Positions 5,706 to 7,838 of a DNA stretch of 7,838 nucleotides are shown here, piece by piece; position 1 is the first letter of the stretch; each line of letters opens with the position of its first letter. Origin of the DNA: SLAN01 sp964565375 (GTDB taxonomy: Bacteria > Spirochaetota > Spirochaetia > DSM-27196 > SKKC01); contig CAZMEV010000126.1 in the NCBI GenBank assembly GCA_964565375.1, positions 1 through 7,838 on the forward strand, given 5' to 3'. The notes under the pieces are model-generated. The model worked only from the letters and a program-made list of their open reading frames with translations, did no database searches and was not told the DNA's origin. Made by a program: the position numbers and the translations under genes.

Positions 5706-6041
5706 ATGAAACGAATCGTAGTTTCTGTTTCCGTAATACTGCTGCTTGCAGCAGCCGCATTTGCAAGCGACGGCGGCAATACCGTTACCGTTGAAGTCGA
5801 AGGCTATCAGGGTCCTATGACCGTGGATGTAACCTTCGAGGCCGACACGCTCATTGACGTGGAAGTCGTGGATCACGAGGAGACCGACGGTCTCGCGGAC
5901 GAACCGTTTGAGGTCACTCCGGCTGAAATGATCGACGGACAGACCACCGACGTAGAGGCAGTCTCGGGCGCGACCGGTACAAGTGAAGCGCTTATTGAGG
6001 CAGTCGAGCTTGCAGCCGATGAGCTCGGCATAGACCTGTAA
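5706..6041 (+). CDS. Small secreted FMN-binding-domain protein
   Basis: The 111-residue product has a signal peptide (1-20: MKRIVV, hydrophobic core, ending AFA before Ser21). The mature part is one small domain that ends in EAVSGATGTSEALIEAVELA (84-103). This is the signature of FMN-binding domains of the NqrC/RnfG type, in which ApbE attaches FMN to the Thr of an (D)xxSGAT motif. Here that would be Thr90, with Glu84 where Asp is usual. The mature chain has 25 Asp/Glu and no Lys or Arg. The ribosome site AAGGAG is excellent. Such stand-alone exported domains are usually thought to carry electrons outside the inner membrane, but no ApbE, Rnf, Nqr or reductase gene lies beside it. The gene appears to be transcribed alone. 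Domain assignment is fairly secure; FMN attachment and partner are inferred. Confidence 0.82.
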   Translation: MKRIVVSVSVILLLAAAAFASDGGNTVTVEVEGYQGPMTVDVTFEADTLIDVEVVDHEETDGLADEPFEVTPAEMIDGQTTDVEAVSGATGTSEALIEAVELAADELGIDL

Positions 6042-6044
6042 AGG

Positions 6045-6074
6045 CGCGGCCTGTCGGTAAACGCACAGGCCGTG
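6045..6074 (+). terminator. Terminator-like hairpin just after the FMN-protein stop
   Basis: CGGCCTGT (6047-6054) pairs perfectly with ACAGGCCG (6065-6072). It can be extended by a G-T and a C-G pair, with a ten-base loop, and begins four bases after the stop codon. It is followed by TGTAAACGG rather than a T-run, so termination may be weak, Rho-assisted, or the hairpin may only protect the 3' end. Confidence 0.5.
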
Positions 6075-6083
6075 TAAACGGAT

Positions 6084-6117
6084 TCCTCCTGATACAGATC
6101 AATATGTATCAGGGGGA
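6084..6117. terminator. Long stem-loop between the convergent FMN-protein and kinase genes
   Basis: TCCTCCTGATACA (6084-6096) pairs with TGTATCAGGGGGA (6105-6117). That gives thirteen base pairs including one wobble, with an eight-base loop. It is symmetrical, so it can form on either transcript and probably serves as a shared end for the convergent genes, although neither side has a T-run. A further small hairpin, GGCTC-ATCA-GAGCC (6135-6148), overlaps the kinase stop codon. Confidence 0.5.
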
Positions 6118-6140
6118 CTCTGATTGCTCCCGAAGGCTCA

Positions 6141-7103
6141 TCAGAGCCGGGTCAGAACCACCCCACCACGAACCCGCTTCAGGTTTCCCGGCTCGATTGC
6201 CGCCGGCTTCCAGTTCAGGCAGTTCGCCGTACCGGCGGCTGCGCCTTCGAGCACCGCCCGCTCGAACACCTCCTCGTCAGCGGCAAGCTCGTCGAACCGG
6301 CGCCCGTCGGTTTCGAGAACCGAGAGAATCCCTGCACTTACCGAATCTCCGCTTCCAATGGGATTCACCGCTTCGACATCCGGCGGGCTTGCAAGGACCG
6401 CCATGGACTCGGCATAGCCTTCAACCCCGTCTTTTCCCCTCGTAATAATGCACCAGTGAATCCCGTAGCGGCTTCGAAGCGCTGCACATGCGGCAGCACG
6501 CTCATCGGCTGTCTCCACGGCGTGACCGGAAAGCTCGCCGAGTTCCATATCGTTAATCTTGAGAAGCTCAGGACCTGCTTCGAGCGCTCGCCTGGCATGC
6601 GCCTTATAGGAATCAAGAAGTATGGGAACGCCCGCCTGCTTCGCCGCGCGCGAGAACTCAAGGTAGCAATCGTCGGTTTCCCCCGACATGGCTGTTCCGG
6701 AAATGCACAGATATGAGGCCTCGCCAATACGGGCGAACAGAGCCTCGTGATAGGAGTCGCGCTCCACCTCGGTGACTTCCGGCGCAGGCTCCACAAGTTC
6801 GGTTATTACCCCGTCGTCCTCGATCAGTGTCACGCACGTTCGCGTTTCCCCTGTTATATGCACGAAGTGCGCGGAAACCCCATCGGCCTCACAATCTTCG
6901 AGGAACTTCTTCCCGGTCGGTCCACCGATATAGGCGAAAACCAGATGCTCGATACCGTACCGGGCAAGCACCCGCCCCACATTCGCTCCCTTGCCGGCAG
7001 CCGACGCCTTTGCGTCGCGCACCCGGTTTACAAGGCCACGATCGACTGAGTCAAAGAAATAGGTCTTCTGCCACGTACTGTTCTGTCCCACAACAACGAT
7101 CAT
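6141..7103 (-). CDS. PfkB/ribokinase-family sugar-phosphate kinase (1-phosphofructokinase / tagatose-6-phosphate kinase type)
   Basis: This is a cytoplasmic ATP-dependent sugar kinase, 320 residues, a normal length for the FruK/LacC branch. The N-terminal PfkB signature ASAAGKGANVGRVLARYG (33-50) binds the sugar. The C-terminal signature NPIGSGDSVSAG (247-258) carries the catalytic base Asp253 and the anion hole. KINDMELGELSG (182-193) matches the usual KPNxxEL stretch with Ile for Pro. The start is supported by GGAGA (7112-7108, minus strand) five bases upstream. Members of this branch usually phosphorylate fructose-1-phosphate or tagatose-6-phosphate, but sequence alone does not fix the substrate. 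It is divergent from xylA with a candidate operator midway between them, so a role in the same sugar regulon is plausible. No PTS gene is in the window. Confidence 0.88.
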   Translation of the reverse strand: MIVVVGQNSTWQKTYFFDSVDRGLVNRVRDAKASAAGKGANVGRVLARYGIEHLVFAYIGGPTGKKFLEDCEADGVSAHFVHITGETRTCVTLIEDDGVITELVEPAPEVTEVERDSYHEALFARIGEASYLCISGTAMSGETDDCYLEFSRAAKQAGVPILLDSYKAHARRALEAGPELLKINDMELGELSGHAVETADERAAACAALRSRYGIHWCIITRGKDGVEGYAESMAVLASPPDVEAVNPIGSGDSVSAGILSVLETDGRRFDELAADEEVFERAVLEGAAAGTANCLNWKPAAIEPGNLKRVRGGVVLTRL

Positions 7104-7190
7104 GCTGTCTCCATGAAGGGCATATTCGCCCGGGTGCGGTGTTCAGGGCAAGCCGGTAGAAGCCTCCCTCGCGCTCTGAATCGGGACAGA

Positions 7191-7225
7191 ATTTTGAAAC
7201 TAATTTTGAAAATTACTTTTAAAAT
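7191..7225. promoter_or_regulatory. 35-bp AT-rich palindrome, candidate operator between kinase gene and xylA
   Basis: The left arm ATTTTGAAACTAATTTT (7191-7207) and right arm AAAATTACTTTTAAAAT (7209-7225) are complementary at 15 of 17 positions around G7208. The inner core TAATTTT-G-AAAATTA is perfect. It stands out as an AT island in GC-rich DNA. It is centred 105 bases from the kinase start and 108 from the xylA start, and overlaps the proposed xylA -35 box. The core resembles operators of ROK-family sugar regulators (NagC/Mlc/XylR types), but no regulator gene is in the window. Confidence 0.65.
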
Positions 7226-7245
7226 AGCGGGAGCGGGTCTATGAT
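7218..7245 (+). promoter_or_regulatory. Candidate xylA promoter
   Basis: The -35 box is TTTAAA (7218-7223, four of six). A 16-base spacer follows, then the -10 box TATGAT (7240-7245, five of six). The -35 box lies within the right arm of the palindrome, the geometry expected for repression. The leader would be about 65 bases. I saw no convincing promoter boxes for the kinase on the opposite strand. Confidence 0.45.
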
Positions 7246-7249
7246 GGGC

Positions 7250-7300
7250 AGTGAGCGGTCCTGCTGTTCTGGTGGCGGGCCGCTGTGCACTCGATTTTTT
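7250..7300 (+). promoter_or_regulatory. Terminator-like hairpin (candidate attenuator) in the xylA leader
   Basis: AGCGGTCC (7254-7261) pairs with GGGCCGCT (7277-7284), including one wobble. The loop can add G7263-C7276 and C7264-G7275. An outer AGTG (7250-7253) can pair with CACT (7288-7291) across a three-base bulge. After CGA comes TTTTTT (7295-7300), two bases before the GGAGG ribosome site. The form is that of an intrinsic terminator placed before a gene start. It may instead only insulate the ribosome site. Confidence 0.45.
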
Positions 7301-7315
7301 GCGGAGGTATACGCT

Positions 7316-7838
7316 ATGAGTAAAGACTTTTTTCCTGATATTCCAAAGATTCGCTACGAGGGGCCGGAGTCGGATAACCCGTTTGCGTTCAAGTTCTACG
7401 ATCCCGACAAGGTGGTCGCCGGCAAGCCGATGCGGGAACATCTTCGCTTCTCGCTTGCCTACTGGCATACGATGACCGGAAGCGGCGCGGATCCGTTCGG
7501 CGTCGGCACGGCGGTACGGCCGTGGGACTCGATCAACGACCCGATGGAAAACGCGAAGGCACGGATGCACGCCTTTTTTGAAGTGCTCGATAAGCTGGAT
7601 GTGGACTTCTTCTGCTTCCACGATCGCGACATAGCCCCGGACGGCGCAACGCTCAGGGAGAGCAACCGGAAGCTGGATGAAATCATCGACCTTACAAAAG
7701 AGCTGAAATCCGAGTACGGGAAGGAACTGCTGTGGGGAACGGCATGCCTGTTTCAGCACCCCCGCTATATGCACGGGGCGGCGACAAGCTGCGAGGCGGA
7801 TGTGTTCGCCTATGCCGCGGGTCAGGTGAAAAAGGCAA
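7316..7838 (+). CDS. xylA: Xylose isomerase, N-terminal 174 residues (truncated by window edge)
   Basis: This enzyme interconverts D-xylose and D-xylulose in the cytoplasm, the first step of the isomerase route of xylose use. The visible part begins FFPDIPKIRYEG and continues with SDNPFAFKFYDPD, LRFSLAYWHT, DPFG and RPW. It then has the active-site block FCFHDRDIAPDG with His102 and Asp105, and KELLWGTACLFQHPRYMHGA with substrate-pocket Trp140. The N-terminal extension and these motifs are those of class II xylose isomerases such as Thermotoga XylA, which are about 440 residues long. About 60 percent, including the metal-binding Glu and Asp residues, is therefore beyond the edge. GGAGG (7303-7307) sits eight bases before the ATG. 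It is divergent from the PfkB-type kinase. The identification is secure; whether xylB or a transporter follows cannot be seen. Confidence 0.97.
   Translation, partial: MSKDFFPDIPKIRYEGPESDNPFAFKFYDPDKVVAGKPMREHLRFSLAYWHTMTGSGADPFGVGTAVRPWDSINDPMENAKARMHAFFEVLDKLDVDFFCFHDRDIAPDGATLRESNRKLDEIIDLTKELKSEYGKELLWGTACLFQHPRYMHGAATSCEADVFAYAAGQVKKA

Noticed and set aside
5255..5779. Minus-strand 174-residue open frame across the terminator and FMN-protein start
   Set aside because: It crosses an intrinsic terminator and two real plus-strand genes and has no recognisable domain.
7100..7774. Minus-strand 224-residue open frame opposite xylA
   Set aside because: It is antisense to an unmistakable xylose isomerase and spans the AT-rich operator region; no ribosome site or family motif is seen.

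Overview
This is a GC-rich bacterial window from a draft or scaffolded assembly: it holds a run of exactly 100 N. It carries eight protein genes. Seven are complete and the eighth, xylA, runs off the right edge. The exported proteins are strikingly acidic: the substrate-binding protein has only three Lys, and the mature FMN-binding protein has no Lys or Arg at all. The predicted cytoplasmic enzymes look ordinary. This suggests a moderately halophilic or haloalkaliphilic bacterium. The gene content and xylA sequence would suit a free-living saccharolytic spirochaete or a similar anaerobe, but that is inference and no phylogenetic marker is present.

Layout. Positions 21-2499 (minus strand) hold a tightly coupled amino-acid-type ABC importer in the order binding protein, permease, ATPase, with overlapping start and stop codons. 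A candidate promoter and a direct repeat lie upstream of the binding protein. Positions 2500-2912 contain no gene: they hold that promoter, the assembly gap, and a 13-bp tandem repeat that abuts the next gene. Positions 2913-4205 (minus) encode a YibE/F-family membrane protein with a lipoprotein-type signal. A second short tandem repeat, with the same CCTGGTC core but a 14-bp period, lies just beyond its start. The divergent gene at 4451-5497 encodes a membrane protein with a HAAS-like helical N-terminus and a PH-like C-terminus, and ends at a convincing intrinsic terminator. After a leader that can fold strongly comes a small secreted FMN-binding-domain protein (5706-6041). It converges on a PfkB/FruK-type sugar kinase (6141-7103, minus), with stem-loops between the two. 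The kinase is divergent from xylA (7316 onward).

How the genes relate. The importer is one functional unit. The kinase and xylA probably belong to sugar catabolism. The 212-bp region between them contains a 35-bp AT-rich near-perfect palindrome almost equidistant from both start codons, a good candidate operator for joint control. The xylA leader can also form a terminator-like hairpin followed by six T. The three central genes (YibE/F, HAAS-like protein, FMN-binding protein) have no evident shared pathway. I found no CRISPR array, tRNA, rRNA, transposase or phage gene, and no convincing new multigene system. The most interesting material is the regulatory and repeat architecture.
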